From the NCBI RefSeq assembly GCF_014645655.1, contig NZ_BMMD01000017.1, forward strand, positions 1-64,000: a DNA stretch of 64,000 bases. Direction: 5' to 3'. The position numbers were made by a program, and so were the translations under genes. Each line of letters starts with the position of its first letter. Position 1 is the first letter of the stretch. This stretch comes from Agromyces bauzanensis (GTDB lineage Bacteria; Actinomycetota; Actinomycetes; Actinomycetales; Microbacteriaceae). Positions 34,647 through 44,497 of the stretch are shown piece by piece. The notes beneath the pieces are model-generated. The model was given only the letters and a program-made list of their open reading frames with translations, did not search any database and had not been told where the DNA came from.

Positions 34647-36578
34647 TCAGGCGTCGACGACCGGGCGCTCCTCCTGCTGCCGGTACAGCGACGCGTACAC
34701 GCCGCCGGCCGTGATGAGGTCGGCATGCGTGCCCTGCTCGACGACGCGGCCGCCGACGATCACGAAGATCACGTCTGCCGCGACCACCGTCGACAGGCGG
34801 TGCGCGATGGCGATGGTCGTGCGCCCGCGTGAGGCGTCGTCGAGCGCCTGCTGCACGACCCGCTCGCTGATCGTGTCGAGCGCGCTCGTCGCCTCGTCGA
34901 GCACGAGCACCGCCGGGTCCTTCAGCAGCACGCGCGCGATGGCGATGCGCTGCTTCTCGCCGCCCGAGAGGCGGTAGCCCCGCTCCCCCACGACCGTGTC
35001 GTACCCCTCGGGGAACGACGCGATCGTCTCGCGGATGTTCGCGGCGCGCGCCGCCGCCTCGAGCTCGGCATCGGTGGCATCCGGCTTCGCATACCGCAGG
35101 TTCTCGGCGATCGACGCATGGAAGAGGTACGTCTCCTGGCTGACGATGCCGATGTGCGAGATGAGCGACTCCTGCCGGAGCTCGCGCACGTCGTCGCCCG
35201 CGAAGCGCACGGCACCGCCCGATGCCTCGTAGAGCCGTGGAACGAGGTACGACACCGTCGTCTTGCCGGCGCCCGACGGCCCCACGAATGCGGCGTACTG
35301 GCCCGGCTCGATCGTGAAGCTGACGCCGTCGAGCGTGGGACGCGAGTCGCCGTCGGCGTCTGGGTAGCGGAAGGTCACGTCGTCGAACTCGACGCGACCG
35401 AGGGCGGGGCCGGATGCCACGTCGCGGGCGCTCGGGACATCCGTGATCGCCGGCTTCAGGTCGAGGTACTCGAAGATGCGCGCGAACAACGCGCTCGAGG
35501 TCTGCAGGTCGAGGGCGACCCGCATGAGCCCCATGAGCGGGAAGAGGAGACGTGCCTGCACGGTCGTGAACGCCACGATCGTGCCGGCGGTGATGTCGGC
35601 GCCGCCACCGCCGATGAGCCACCCGGACACGAGGTAGACGATCGCCGGGATCGACGACATGAAGATCGACACCATCGCGAAGAACCACTGCCCGGTCATC
35701 TGCTGCCGCACCTGCAGTCGGATCTGGTTCTGGTTCTCGTCGGCGTAGCGATCGATCTCGCTGCGCTGGCGTGTGAAGCTCTTCGAGAGCAGGATGCCCG
35801 AGACGCTGAGGGTCTCCTGCGTGATCGCCGTCATCTCCGACAGCGACTCCTGCGTCTTGCCGGCGATGCGGGCGCGCACCTGGCCGACGCGCCGCTGCGC
35901 GATGACCATGAACGGCATGAGCATGAGCGCGATGATCGTGAGCTGCCAGTTGAGAAGCAGCATCGCAACGAATGCCGCGAGCACCGTGACGGTGTTGCCG
36001 AGCACGCTCGAGACGGTGTTGGTGAGCACGGATGCCACGCCGCCCACGTCGTTCTGCAGGCGCGACTGGATGACCCCGGTCTTGGTCCGCGTGAAGAAGC
36101 TCAGCTCCATGGCCTGCAGGTGCGTGAAGAGGCGCACCCGCAACGCCCCCATGACCTTGTTGCCGATGGTCGCGGTGAGCCACGTCTGCCAGACGCCGAG
36201 CAGCGCCGAGACCACGAAGACGAGGATCATGGCCGCGACGACCGTGCCGAGCACCGGGAGGTTCGGGCCGGTCGCCTCGCCGTCGGGGCCGATCGGGAAG
36301 AGGCCGTCGTCGAATGCGCGCTGCGTGAGCAGGGGCGGGATCACGCTGAGTGCGGCGCCCACGAGGACGAGCACGACGGTCGTGACGAGGGCGGCCTTGT
36401 GCGGCGTGAACAGCTCCGTGATGCGGCGGAGCAGGTGCGGGATCTTCGGTGCCTCGGCGTTCTCGGCGCGCTGCGCCTCGACGTCACCGCTGGAGATGCG
36501 GCCGCGCGGCCCGCCGCCCCTCGCGCCGCCGGGCCTGGACCCTGGCGGCGGCATCCTCCCACCACCGTGCATGCTCAT
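34647..36578 (-). CDS. ABC transporter, fused permease and ATPase (exporter type)
   Basis: 643 residues. Gly/Pro-rich N-terminus, six membrane helices, then the ATPase: Walker A GPSGAGKTT, Q-loop VSQETYLF, signature LSGGEKQR, Walker B VLVLDEATSA, and H-loop AHRLST. Type IV (MsbA/LmrA-like) half-transporter, presumably a homodimer exporting lipids or drugs. Confidence 0.93.
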   Translation of the reverse strand: MSMHGGGRMPPPGSRPGGARGGGPRGRISSGDVEAQRAENAEAPKIPHLLRRITELFTPHKAALVTTVVLVLVGAALSVIPPLLTQRAFDDGLFPIGPDGEATGPNLPVLGTVVAAMILVFVVSALLGVWQTWLTATIGNKVMGALRVRLFTHLQAMELSFFTRTKTGVIQSRLQNDVGGVASVLTNTVSSVLGNTVTVLAAFVAMLLLNWQLTIIALMLMPFMVIAQRRVGQVRARIAGKTQESLSEMTAITQETLSVSGILLSKSFTRQRSEIDRYADENQNQIRLQVRQQMTGQWFFAMVSIFMSSIPAIVYLVSGWLIGGGGADITAGTIVAFTTVQARLLFPLMGLMRVALDLQTSSALFARIFEYLDLKPAITDVPSARDVASGPALGRVEFDDVTFRYPDADGDSRPTLDGVSFTIEPGQYAAFVGPSGAGKTTVSYLVPRLYEASGGAVRFAGDDVRELRQESLISHIGIVSQETYLFHASIAENLRYAKPDATDAELEAAARAANIRETIASFPEGYDTVVGERGYRLSGGEKQRIAIARVLLKDPAVLVLDEATSALDTISERVVQQALDDASRGRTTIAIAHRLSTVVAADVIFVIVGGRVVEQGTHADLITAGGVYASLYRQQEERPVVDA

Positions 36579-36599
36579 GCATTCACCCTATGCGGCGGG

Positions 36600-36838
36600 T
36601 GCGACGCGTCCGCCTGCGGGAGCGCCCCGAACTGGGGTGCGGTCGGCGTCGCCGCACCCGCCGCAACCGGGGAGGTGTTCGAGGCCGACGTCGCGCTCGA
36701 CCCGGGCGACTACACCATCCGGTACACCGCCGTCGGCGAGACCGATCCTCGGTTCGTCGACACGCAGACCTTCACGATCGGTGCCTGCCCCGACCTCGAC
36801 GTCGAACTGACCACGTCGTGCAGCACGGGCGGGGCTCG
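36600..36838 (+). pseudogene. fragment of a secreted-protein Ig-like domain
   Basis: The plus frame reads GVAAPAATGEVFEADVALDP, then DYTIRYTAVGETDPRF and TFTIGACPDLDVELTTSC, like a beta-sandwich repeat of an exported protein. It has no start, and the frame dissolves near 36835 where it meets the TetR gene's end. Weak assignment. Confidence 0.35.
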
Positions 36839-36845
36839 GCGACGG

Positions 36846-37469
36846 TCACGACCGAGCCCACGTGTCCGCGGGTGGAACCGCCACGCCCGGCGGGGTGTAC
36901 GCGGCCAGTACGGTCGCCGCGATGACGGATGCCGCGTCGTCGTGAGCCAGACGGCCGGATTCGATCTCGGCCGCGGCGCCGTGCATCACCCGGTGCAGGG
37001 TGCCCACGAGCCACGACGTGGGAAGGTCGGTGCGGAAGACCCCCTCGGCCTGCCCTCGCTGCACCAGCCGCTCGACGCGCGACGCGGGTCGCTCGTGCAG
37101 CTCGTGCATCCGCTCGGGCGACAGTGCCGACTCGGCGGCGGTCACCAGCGAGCCGATCTGGACGAGGGCCAGCCAGCTGCGCTCGATCAGGCGCACCAGT
37201 GCCCCACGCGCGTCGCCGCTCAGGTCGAGCGCGTCGAGCGCCGCGTCGCCCTCTTGGATCGCGCGCGCGACCACCGCGTCGATGAGTTCGGCACGCGACG
37301 AGAAGTGCCCGTACAGCGTGACCCTGCCGACGCCCGCCGCCTGTGCGATCTCGGCGATGCTGGCCTCGGCGTCCCGGCTCAGGCTGATCGCCGCCGCATC
37401 GAGGATCGCCTCGATGTTCCGCCGCGCGTCAGCGCGTCTGGCGGTCGGCTGGGTGGTGCTGCGTGCCAC
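36846..37469 (-). CDS. TetR family regulator
   Basis: 207 residues. HTH: ILDAAAISLSRD, then ASIAEIAQAAGVGRVTLYGHFSSRAELIDAV. The ligand domain is alpha-helical and unassigned. No obvious partner gene is adjacent on its 5' side. Confidence 0.9.
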   Translation of the reverse strand: MARSTTQPTARRADARRNIEAILDAAAISLSRDAEASIAEIAQAAGVGRVTLYGHFSSRAELIDAVVARAIQEGDAALDALDLSGDARGALVRLIERSWLALVQIGSLVTAAESALSPERMHELHERPASRVERLVQRGQAEGVFRTDLPTSWLVGTLHRVMHGAAAEIESGRLAHDDAASVIAATVLAAYTPPGVAVPPADTWARS

Positions 37470-37812
37470 GCATCCCCCTTACTCGAACACCAATGTACAA
37501 GTTACGGACCCAGCAGGTCAAGGGCGCTCCTGGCGACATCCGTCAAGCCCTCCGCCGCTGAACATGCCCCACCCGTAGACTGGCGCGAGAGGTCCGCGAC
37601 GATGCGGGGGTGAGTCACGGCCTCGATGCAGCGGCGCTGCTTCTGCTCGGCCTCGGTGCCGCTGTGCTCGTCACGTGACGACGGCCCACGAGTACCCACC
37701 GGCCGAGCGCCGATACGCCGTGCGAGCGCCGCGTGGATGCGGGAGGCAGAGCGGATGCCACGGGCCCCCGCCCGCGACATCCGTCTCCCCCTGCCCGTCT
37801 CGGCGGTCGGCG
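37470..37812. other. gap without a supported gene
   Basis: 343 bases between the sugar permease stop and the TetR start. A 22-codon hydrophobic frame (VSHGLDAAALLLLGLGAAVLVT, plus, ending near 37678) looks like the head of a lost membrane protein but has no continuation. Otherwise nothing recognised. Confidence 0.3.
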
Positions 37813-38796
37813 CTATCCCTTCGTGGACCCCGCGAGGAGTCCGCGCACGAAGTAGCGCTGCAGGCTGAAGAACACGATGAGCGGAACGACGAGCGACACG
37901 AACGCGGCCGCGGTGAGTCGCTGCCAGTCCTGGCCTCTCGTGCCGGTGAGCTCCGCCAATCGTTGCGTCAGCGGGGCGACGTCCTGCGTGCCGCCCGAGA
38001 AGATCAGGGCCACGAGCAGGTCGTTCCAGACCCAGAGGAACTGGAAGATCGCGAACGACGCGATGGCGGGCACCGCCAGCGGCAATACGATGCGGAAGAA
38101 GATCTGCCCGTGGGTGGCACCGTCGACACGGGCTGCCTCCACCACATCGTTCGGGATCTCCGAGATGAAGTTGTGCAGCAGGAAGATGGCGAGCGGCAGG
38201 CCGAACATCGCGTGGGCCAGCCACACGGGCGCGTAGTTCTGCTCGGGGATGATCGGGATCACGTCGTGCAGCCACGCCTGCATCGGTCGCAGCCAGGTCG
38301 AGAAGATCTGCAACAGGGGCACGAGGGCCATCTGCAGCGGGATGATCTGCAGGGCGAACACGAAGATGAACAGCACGTTCGCGCCCTTGAACTTGATCCA
38401 GGCGAACGCGTACGCGGCCATCGACGCGAACACCAGCGGGATGAGCGTGCCGAGCAGCGCGATCGCGATCGAGTTCACGAAGTACGCGCCGAGCTGCGGC
38501 GATGACTGCGACGTGGAGAACAGCACATCCCGATAGTTGTCGAGCGTGAAGCCGGGATTCTGGAAGATGGTCCACCAGCCGGTCGTGCGGATGAGCTCCG
38601 CCGGCCGGAACGACGAGATGAACAGGCCGAACGTGGGAATCGTCCAGGCGACCGCGATGATGAGCGAGAGGACCGTGGCCGTGCGCGAGGTCAGCCGCTT
38701 CTTCACGCGGCCGGTCTTCGTCGGGGCGATCTCGGTGGACTCGATCGCACCGAGGTTCTTGGCGACGGGAAGGTCGGCCGGGGCGACGCTGCTCAT
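37813..38796 (-). CDS. carbohydrate ABC transporter permease (MalG-like)
   Basis: 327 residues, six membrane helices. The ATPase-docking EAA loop reads EAARVDGATHGQIFFRIVLPLAVPA. Start overlaps the upstream permease stop (ATGA). Third gene of the LacI-controlled importer operon. No ATPase gene is present; such importers usually share MsiK. Confidence 0.93.
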   Translation of the reverse strand: MSSVAPADLPVAKNLGAIESTEIAPTKTGRVKKRLTSRTATVLSLIIAVAWTIPTFGLFISSFRPAELIRTTGWWTIFQNPGFTLDNYRDVLFSTSQSSPQLGAYFVNSIAIALLGTLIPLVFASMAAYAFAWIKFKGANVLFIFVFALQIIPLQMALVPLLQIFSTWLRPMQAWLHDVIPIIPEQNYAPVWLAHAMFGLPLAIFLLHNFISEIPNDVVEAARVDGATHGQIFFRIVLPLAVPAIASFAIFQFLWVWNDLLVALIFSGGTQDVAPLTQRLAELTGTRGQDWQRLTAAAFVSLVVPLIVFFSLQRYFVRGLLAGSTKG

Positions 38797-39761
38797 CGGA
38801 TCTCCCTCTGCTTGCGAAGCACGTTGACGTTGTAGATGATGATCGGGAGGACGAGCACGAAGAGGATCAGCGCGAGTGCCGATCCACGTCCGACCTCGCT
38901 CGCCCGGAACGCCTGCGTGTACATCTCGTTGGCGATGACGCTGGTGTTGAAGTTACCCGCGGTCATGGTGCGCACGATGTCGAAGACCTTCAGCGTGGCG
39001 ATCGAGATCGTGGTGAGCACCACCACGAGGGAACCGCGGATGCCGGGCACCGTGACGTTGGTGAAGCGCTGCCAGCCGTTCGTGCCGTCGAGCTGGGCGG
39101 CCTCGATCTGCTCGGTCGGGATTCCCTTGATTGCGGCGCTGAGCACGACCATCGCGAAGCCCGTCTGGATCCAGATCATGACCACGATCAGCAGGATGGT
39201 GTTGATGGGATCGGTCTGCAGCCACTGCACGGGGTCGCCGCCGAACGCGGTGACGATGGCATTGAGGAGGCCGATCTGCTCACGGTCGCCCGAGCGGTAC
39301 TCGTAGACGAACTTCCAGATGATGCCGGCGCCGACGAAGGAGATCGCCATGGGCATGAACAGGATCGCCTTGTAGTACCGCTCGCCGCGTGAGCGGTCGA
39401 TGAACACGGCGTATGCGAGCCCGACCACGGTCGCGATCGTCGGCACGAGGGCCACCCAGATGATCGTGTTGATGAGCGTGCGGATGGCGGTCGGCTGCGT
39501 GAACGTCCAGATGAAGTTGTCCCACGAGAAGTCACCGCTCGAATCCTGGAACGCCAGGATGCTCGTGCGGATCGCCGGATACACGAGACCGATGACGACC
39601 AAGATCATCGCCGGGGCGAGGAAGCCCACGAGCTGCCAGTAGTCGCGCCCCCGCTTGGGCGCCTTGTCGATGAAGAAGATGAGGAGGCCGACGACCGCGG
39701 CGAACACCGCGAGCCCCATCACCACCTGCAGGAGCTTGCCGAGCAGATCGGCCGTGGTCAT
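38793..39761 (-). CDS. carbohydrate ABC transporter permease (MalF-like)
   Basis: 322 residues with about eight membrane helices. EAA loop: EAAQLDGTNGWQRFTNVTVPGIRG. It pairs with the MalG-like permease downstream and the lipoprotein upstream. Confidence 0.93.
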   Translation of the reverse strand: MTTADLLGKLLQVVMGLAVFAAVVGLLIFFIDKAPKRGRDYWQLVGFLAPAMILVVIGLVYPAIRTSILAFQDSSGDFSWDNFIWTFTQPTAIRTLINTIIWVALVPTIATVVGLAYAVFIDRSRGERYYKAILFMPMAISFVGAGIIWKFVYEYRSGDREQIGLLNAIVTAFGGDPVQWLQTDPINTILLIVVMIWIQTGFAMVVLSAAIKGIPTEQIEAAQLDGTNGWQRFTNVTVPGIRGSLVVVLTTISIATLKVFDIVRTMTAGNFNTSVIANEMYTQAFRASEVGRGSALALILFVLVLPIIIYNVNVLRKQREIR

Positions 39762-39797
39762 CTGTGCCTCCCGTGTTCGTCGTTGAATCAGGGGTGC

Positions 39798-39830
39798 CGA
39801 GGGGCGGGGTCTTCGAAACCCCGCCCCTCG
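39798..39830 (-). terminator. intercistronic hairpin between binding protein and permease genes
   Basis: CGAGGGGCGGGGT and ACCCCGCCCCTCG form a thirteen-base stem around TTCG-containing loop. In sugar-importer operons such a hairpin after the binding-protein gene lowers permease expression relative to the lipoprotein. Confidence 0.65.
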
Positions 39831-39860
39831 ATCATGCCGCCTGTGGCGTGCCGATCGCTA

Positions 39861-41219
39861 CTAGCTCGCCGGCCAGCTCGATTCGATGTTGTTCAGGACC
39901 TGCTGCGTGCCCTCTCCGCTGACCCACGCCACAATGCCCTTCCAGAAGGAGTCGGCACCGACGGCGCCGGGCATCAGGTCGGATCCGTCGAAGCGGAACG
40001 TCGTCTCGGGGTCCTGCAGGATCTCGATCGACTGCGTCAGCAGCTCGCTCGACGCGACCTCGGGGTCGAGCCCCTTGTTCGCGCTGATGACGCCGCCGAG
40101 GCTCACCCGGTTGTTGGCCCAGGTGTCGCTCGAGAGGTACGCGCGGAAGGCCTCGACCTCTTCGGCGTCGCGGAACGCGACCGGGAACTCGCCGCCGCCC
40201 GTGACGTTCAGTCCTCCGCCGGCTTCGACGGGCGGAAGCAGGAACGCCCACACGGAGCCATCGGGAGCGACGGTGTTCTCGTCGCCGCCCTCGGGGTTCC
40301 AGAACGTCTCGTAGAACGAGGCCTGGTGGTGCAGCGAGCACTCGCCGTCGAGGATCGGCAGGCCAGCCGTCTGGAAGGCCTCCGTGATCTGCGTCGAGAC
40401 GTCGCCGATGCCGCCGTTCACCATCTTGTCGTTCTTCAGGTACTGACCGACGGCCTCGAACGCATCAAAGACCTGCGGGTCGTTGAACGGAATCTCGTGG
40501 GTCACCCACTGGTCGTACACGTCGGCGCCGTGGAGACGCAGCATGTAGTCCTCGACCCAGTCGGTGCCGGGCCAGCCGGTGGCGTCACCCGACTCGAGGC
40601 CGACGCACCACGGCTTGTGGGCGCCATCGGCCGCGATCTGCTCGGACAGGGCCTTCAGCTCGTCGAGGGTCTCGGGGACCTCGTAGCCGTTCTCCTCGAA
40701 GTCGGCCGGCGAGTACCAGACGTACCCCTTGATGCTCGCCATGAGCGGAGCCGCGTAGAAGGTGCCGTCGTGGGTGCCGTACTGCTTCCAGTCCTCCGAC
40801 CACCATTCGTCGACGTTGGCCTCGACGGCCTCGGAGGCCGGGATGAGCCAACCGCCCACGGCGAGCCGCTGGAGCAGGCCGGGCTGCGGGACGATGCCGA
40901 CGTCGGGCGCGTTGCCGCCCTCGGCGAGCACTGCGATCTGGGCCTCGAACTCGCTGGAGCCCTGGTAGTCGACCGAGATGCCGGTGCAGGTCTCGAAGTC
41001 GGACCACGACTCGACCAGGCGGTCGGCCTCGAGGTCGAGGATCGTGCCGCCGATGGTGACCTCGGCGCCATCGAACGTGCCGTACTCCTCGTAGGGGCCG
41101 CAGTCGACGTCGGCCGCCTCTTCATCGGCGATGTCGCCGGTACAGGCCGTGAGTGCCAATCCGATCGCCGCGGCCGCCACGACCGGGGCCATCCAACGGC
41201 GATGCCGTGTGAGTCTCAT
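39861..41219 (-). CDS. extracellular sugar-binding lipoprotein (ABC importer)
   Basis: 452 residues. Lipoprotein signal with lipobox LTAC, then a family-1 solute-binding fold (VTIGGTILDLEADRLVESW, NAPDVGIVPQPGLLQRL). GAGGAG precedes ATG 41219. First gene of the importer operon; a LacI repressor is divergent. The sugar is not evident; the closest pattern is alpha-glucoside-type importers (inference). Confidence 0.9.
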   Translation of the reverse strand: MRLTRHRRWMAPVVAAAAIGLALTACTGDIADEEAADVDCGPYEEYGTFDGAEVTIGGTILDLEADRLVESWSDFETCTGISVDYQGSSEFEAQIAVLAEGGNAPDVGIVPQPGLLQRLAVGGWLIPASEAVEANVDEWWSEDWKQYGTHDGTFYAAPLMASIKGYVWYSPADFEENGYEVPETLDELKALSEQIAADGAHKPWCVGLESGDATGWPGTDWVEDYMLRLHGADVYDQWVTHEIPFNDPQVFDAFEAVGQYLKNDKMVNGGIGDVSTQITEAFQTAGLPILDGECSLHHQASFYETFWNPEGGDENTVAPDGSVWAFLLPPVEAGGGLNVTGGGEFPVAFRDAEEVEAFRAYLSSDTWANNRVSLGGVISANKGLDPEVASSELLTQSIEILQDPETTFRFDGSDLMPGAVGADSFWKGIVAWVSGEGTQQVLNNIESSWPAS

Positions 41220-41256
41220 GTCTTCTCCTCGTTGAGTGTGATGCAAGGCGAAGCCG

Positions 41257-41268
41257 GGAACCGGTTCC
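41257..41268. promoter_or_regulatory. LacI-type operator GGAACCGGTTCC
   Basis: Perfect palindrome with central CG, 38 bases before the binding-protein start, typical of LacI-family sugar repressors. Confidence 0.6.
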
Positions 41269-41415
41269 AGCGTCCACGGTAGGACAACGGGCCGATCCTC
41301 ACAAGTGATGGGAGGTCACGGTTCAGACACCGCGCGCAGAGAGCCCGCGAATCCGGAGAGAGAGCGCTCCCACGGGGTACGTCGTCCATGTCGCGTGCAG
41401 TCCCTCGTCCCTTAG

Positions 41416-41427
41416 GGAAACGGTTCC
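41416..41427. promoter_or_regulatory. second LacI-type operator GGAAACGGTTCC
   Basis: Near-palindromic copy about 60 bases before the lacI-type gene, so the repressor probably controls itself and the importer, perhaps by looping over about 159 bases. Confidence 0.55.
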
Positions 41428-41487
41428 ACATTCCGTGGGAATCGCACTACACTCGGCATCGGAGCTGCCCGATGGAGGGAGGCGTTG

Positions 41488-42534
41488 ATGCCAGCGATCG
41501 GCGACGTCGCACGCCTCGCGGGAGTCTCCAAGGCCACGGCCTCGCGCGCCCTCACCGGTCGCGGGTACGTCGCCGACGAGACGAGACGCCGCGTCGAGGC
41601 GGCCGCTGCGCGCATCGGCTACATCGCCTCGCCCGACGCCGCCAGCCTGGTGACCGGGCGTACGAAGAACGTGGGCGTCGTCATCCCGTTCGTCAACCGC
41701 TGGTTCTTCGGCGAGGTGCTCGAGGGCATCGAGCGGTCGCTCCTCTCGGCGGGCTACGACCTCACGCTGTACAACCTCGCCCAGTCGGGGCCCCACCGCG
41801 ACCGCGTGTTCGACTTCTTCCTCGCCCGCAAGCGCGTCGACGCGGTGATCGCGGTGGGCGTCGACCTGACCGAGCGCGAGGTCGAGGTCATCACGCGGCG
41901 CAGCAAGCCCATCATCGCCCTCGGCGGCACCGCCCCGGGGGCCCCACGGCTCGCCATCGACGATCGCGCCGCGGCATCCCTCGCCACCGAACACCTCCTG
42001 AAGCTCGGCCACGTCCGAATCGCGCATCTCGCGGGCGCCGGCTCCGGCGCGGCCGCCAGGAGCGTGCAGGGCCTGCGTCGTGCCGGTTTCCTCCAGGCGA
42101 TGGATGTCGCTGAACTCGCTCCTGCGGGCGGAATCGACGACGTCATCGAGGCGGAGATGAGCCTGCCCGGCGGGTACGCCGCGGCCCTGCAGCTGCTGGG
42201 GCATCCGGGCGACCGGCCCACGGCCATCTTCGCGGCATCCGACGAGATCGCCTTCGGGGCGATGCGGGCGGCCGAGCGGCTCGGCATCCCCATGCCCACG
42301 GAGCTCTCGATCGTGGGGATCGACGGCCACGAGTACGCCGAGCTGTTCGGACTCACGACCGTCGAGCAGTATCCGGGCGAGCAGGGTCGCATCGCCGTCG
42401 CGCGCGTCATGCGGATGCTCGGCGAGGGGCCCAGCGCGCTGGAGGATCCCGGTGGCGCCGAGTCGGATGTCGAGTGGACACCGCTCGCGACGCGCCTCGT
42501 CGTGCGCTCGAGCACCACGGCCGCACCCCGCTGA
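41488..42534 (+). CDS. LacI family transcriptional regulator
   Basis: 348 residues. HTH and hinge: [25 protein letters not shown] and RRVEAAAARIGYIAS; periplasmic-binding-like effector domain with GVVIPFVNRWFFGEVLEGIE and SIVGIDGHEYAELFGLTTVEQ. GGAGGGAGG precedes ATG 41488. Divergent from the sugar importer. Confidence 0.94.
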   Translation: MPAIGDVARLAGVSKATASRALTGRGYVADETRRRVEAAAARIGYIASPDAASLVTGRTKNVGVVIPFVNRWFFGEVLEGIERSLLSAGYDLTLYNLAQSGPHRDRVFDFFLARKRVDAVIAVGVDLTEREVEVITRRSKPIIALGGTAPGAPRLAIDDRAAASLATEHLLKLGHVRIAHLAGAGSGAAARSVQGLRRAGFLQAMDVAELAPAGGIDDVIEAEMSLPGGYAAALQLLGHPGDRPTAIFAASDEIAFGAMRAAERLGIPMPTELSIVGIDGHEYAELFGLTTVEQYPGEQGRIAVARVMRMLGEGPSALEDPGGAESDVEWTPLATRLVVRSSTTAAPR

Positions 42535-42555
42535 TCGAGGCCGCGGAGGCGGTCC

Positions 42556-43803
42556 TCAGCTCGCGTCGCCGATGCCCACCGCCTCGGCTTCGACGAGGGC
42601 GGTCTCGGGCCCATCGTCGACGCGCCGCAGCGCGCGGTGCCCGGCGAGCACCACGACCAGCGCGACGAGCACCGATCCGGCCGCGGCGAAGTAGGGCGCG
42701 GACGGGGAGATGAGGCGCGCGAGCTCGGCCGCCGCCGGCGGGGCGATCGCGCCCCCGAGGAACCGCACCGACGAATACGCGCTCGACGCGACTGATCGCT
42801 GCAGGTCGGTGGCCTCCATCACGCACTCCGTGAGCACCGTGTTGAGCACGCCGAGCACGAGTCCGCCCACGACGATGCAGGCGACGAGCGCCGCCGCCTC
42901 ATGGATCACGAGACCAGCGACCGCGAGATCGATCGCGAGGAGCGGCAGGACGATCCACAGGACGCGCGTGCGCGGCATCCGTGCGGTGAGCAGCGGGGCG
43001 ACGAGCACCGAGGTGATCGCCAGCGCGAGACCCCAGCCGAAGAACGTGAGGCCCAGGCCGATGGCGTCGAAGCCGAGCGGGAACGGCGAGTACGCGAGCA
43101 GCACGAAGAAGCCGATGTTGTAGAAGAACGCCGCGGCGGCGAGCACCGCCAGGGCGGGCTGGCGGAGCGCGCGGAGCGGCGCCGACAGGCGCGTGGGTTG
43201 CGGTCGGGCCTTGCCTGCTGCCTCGCGATCGTCCTGCAGGAAGACCACGATGGCCACGAGGCCGATCGCCATGAGCACGGCGGTGCCGAAGAACGGTCCG
43301 CGCCAGCTCAGGTGGCCGAGCAGCCCCCCGAGCAGCGGTCCCACGGCGATGCCGAGGCCGAGTGCCGCCTCGTAGAGGATGATCGCCGAGCCGGAGCCTC
43401 CGGATGCCGCGCCCACGATGGTCGCGAGCGCAGTCGAGACGAAGAGCGCGTTGCCGAGCCCCCACCCGGCACGGAAGCCGATCACCGACTCGACGTTCTG
43501 CGACAACCCCGCCGCCGCCGCGAACACCACGATGATGCCGAGCCCGATGATGAGCGTGCGCCTCGCCCCGATGCGGCTGGAGACCCAGCTCGAGCCGAGC
43601 ATCGCGAGCCCGGTGACGAGGAGGTAGCTCGTGAACAGGAGCTCGGCTTGGGTGGGCGTCGCCTCGAGGCTCTGGGCGATGGCCGGCAGGATCGGGTCGA
43701 CGAGGCCGATGCCCATGAACGCGATGACGCACGAGAACGCGACCGCCCACACGGCCTTCGGCTGACGCAGGATCGACGCGTATGACCCTTGCACCGCGCT
43801 CAC
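42556..43803 (-). CDS. MFS transporter
   Basis: 415 residues, twelve helices. Motif GLVDPILPAIAQSLEATPTQAELLFTSYL opens it, followed by a conserved SSRIGARRTLIIGL loop. GTG start overlaps the MarR gene's stop (GTGA), so it is the second gene of that operon. Drug/Bcr-type efflux suggested by family and MarR partner. Confidence 0.9.
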   Translation of the reverse strand: MSAVQGSYASILRQPKAVWAVAFSCVIAFMGIGLVDPILPAIAQSLEATPTQAELLFTSYLLVTGLAMLGSSWVSSRIGARRTLIIGLGIIVVFAAAAGLSQNVESVIGFRAGWGLGNALFVSTALATIVGAASGGSGSAIILYEAALGLGIAVGPLLGGLLGHLSWRGPFFGTAVLMAIGLVAIVVFLQDDREAAGKARPQPTRLSAPLRALRQPALAVLAAAAFFYNIGFFVLLAYSPFPLGFDAIGLGLTFFGWGLALAITSVLVAPLLTARMPRTRVLWIVLPLLAIDLAVAGLVIHEAAALVACIVVGGLVLGVLNTVLTECVMEATDLQRSVASSAYSSVRFLGGAIAPPAAAELARLISPSAPYFAAAGSVLVALVVVLAGHRALRRVDDGPETALVEAEAVGIGDAS

Positions 43804-44258
43804 GCGGCCGCTCCCGTCGTGGCGGCATCGCGAACCCGCTCGAGTTGCGCCCGCACGATCTCGACGGCCCTCGCGAGGGTGGCGAGCTCGTCGCGGTCGA
43901 GGTGGGCGAAGGCGGGCGCGAGGGCGCCGACGAGCTCGGCATGCCACGCGTCGAGCGCCGCGATGCCGTGCCGATCGGCGGAGATCAGCCAGGCTCGGGC
44001 GTCGCTCGGGTCGGCGATGCGCCGGATCCAGCCGCGCTCGTGGAGCGCGTGCACGAGCTTCGTCATGGTGGGCTGGCTCACCCGACTGACCCTCGCGAGC
44101 TCGCCGAGCCGCATGGGACCCACGTCGCGGAGCACGCTGAGGGTGCGCCAGACGGCCGACGACTCGGTGCTTCCGGTGGCGGTGGCGGCGAGGCGCGTGA
44201 GCCGGTGGTTGACGGCGACGAGGTCGCCGAGCACGCCGGGAAGGTCTGGAGCGGTCAT
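43800..44258 (-). CDS. MarR family transcriptional regulator
   Basis: 152 residues. Winged HTH: MRLGELARVSRVSQPTMTKLVHALHERGWIRRIADPSDARA. Promoter-proximal to the MFS gene, so it presumably represses both. A small palindrome ATAG-GTCAG-CTAT at 44270-44282 lies just upstream and may be its operator. Confidence 0.92.
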   Translation of the reverse strand: MTAPDLPGVLGDLVAVNHRLTRLAATATGSTESSAVWRTLSVLRDVGPMRLGELARVSRVSQPTMTKLVHALHERGWIRRIADPSDARAWLISADRHGIAALDAWHAELVGALAPAFAHLDRDELATLARAVEIVRAQLERVRDAATTGAAA

Positions 44259-44402
44259 CCCAGCAGCATATAGGTCAGCTATCGATCTTTCGCCGACGGT
44301 CCCGCATGGCCCTCGTCACGTCGACTCACGCGAAGTGGCCGCACGCGTGCCAGTCCTCCGGCCACAAGTCGTGACTCGGCGAGCTGAGCCGGCCTGGAGA
44401 CG

Positions 44403-44443
44403 ACGGATGCCCCGTGGCCGACGATCGGCCACGGGGCATCCGT
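44403..44443 (-). terminator. terminator hairpin after rplL
   Basis: Perfect seventeen-base arms ACGGATGCCCCGTGGCC and GGCCACGGGGCATCCGT around GACGATC, 55 bases downstream of the rplL stop. The stem is built on the GGATGCC/GGCATCC word. Confidence 0.7.
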
Positions 44444-44497
44444 GGGTCAGGTGACGCGCGTCACCTCGAGCTGCGAACCCGCTCGCGCGGGCTGCGA

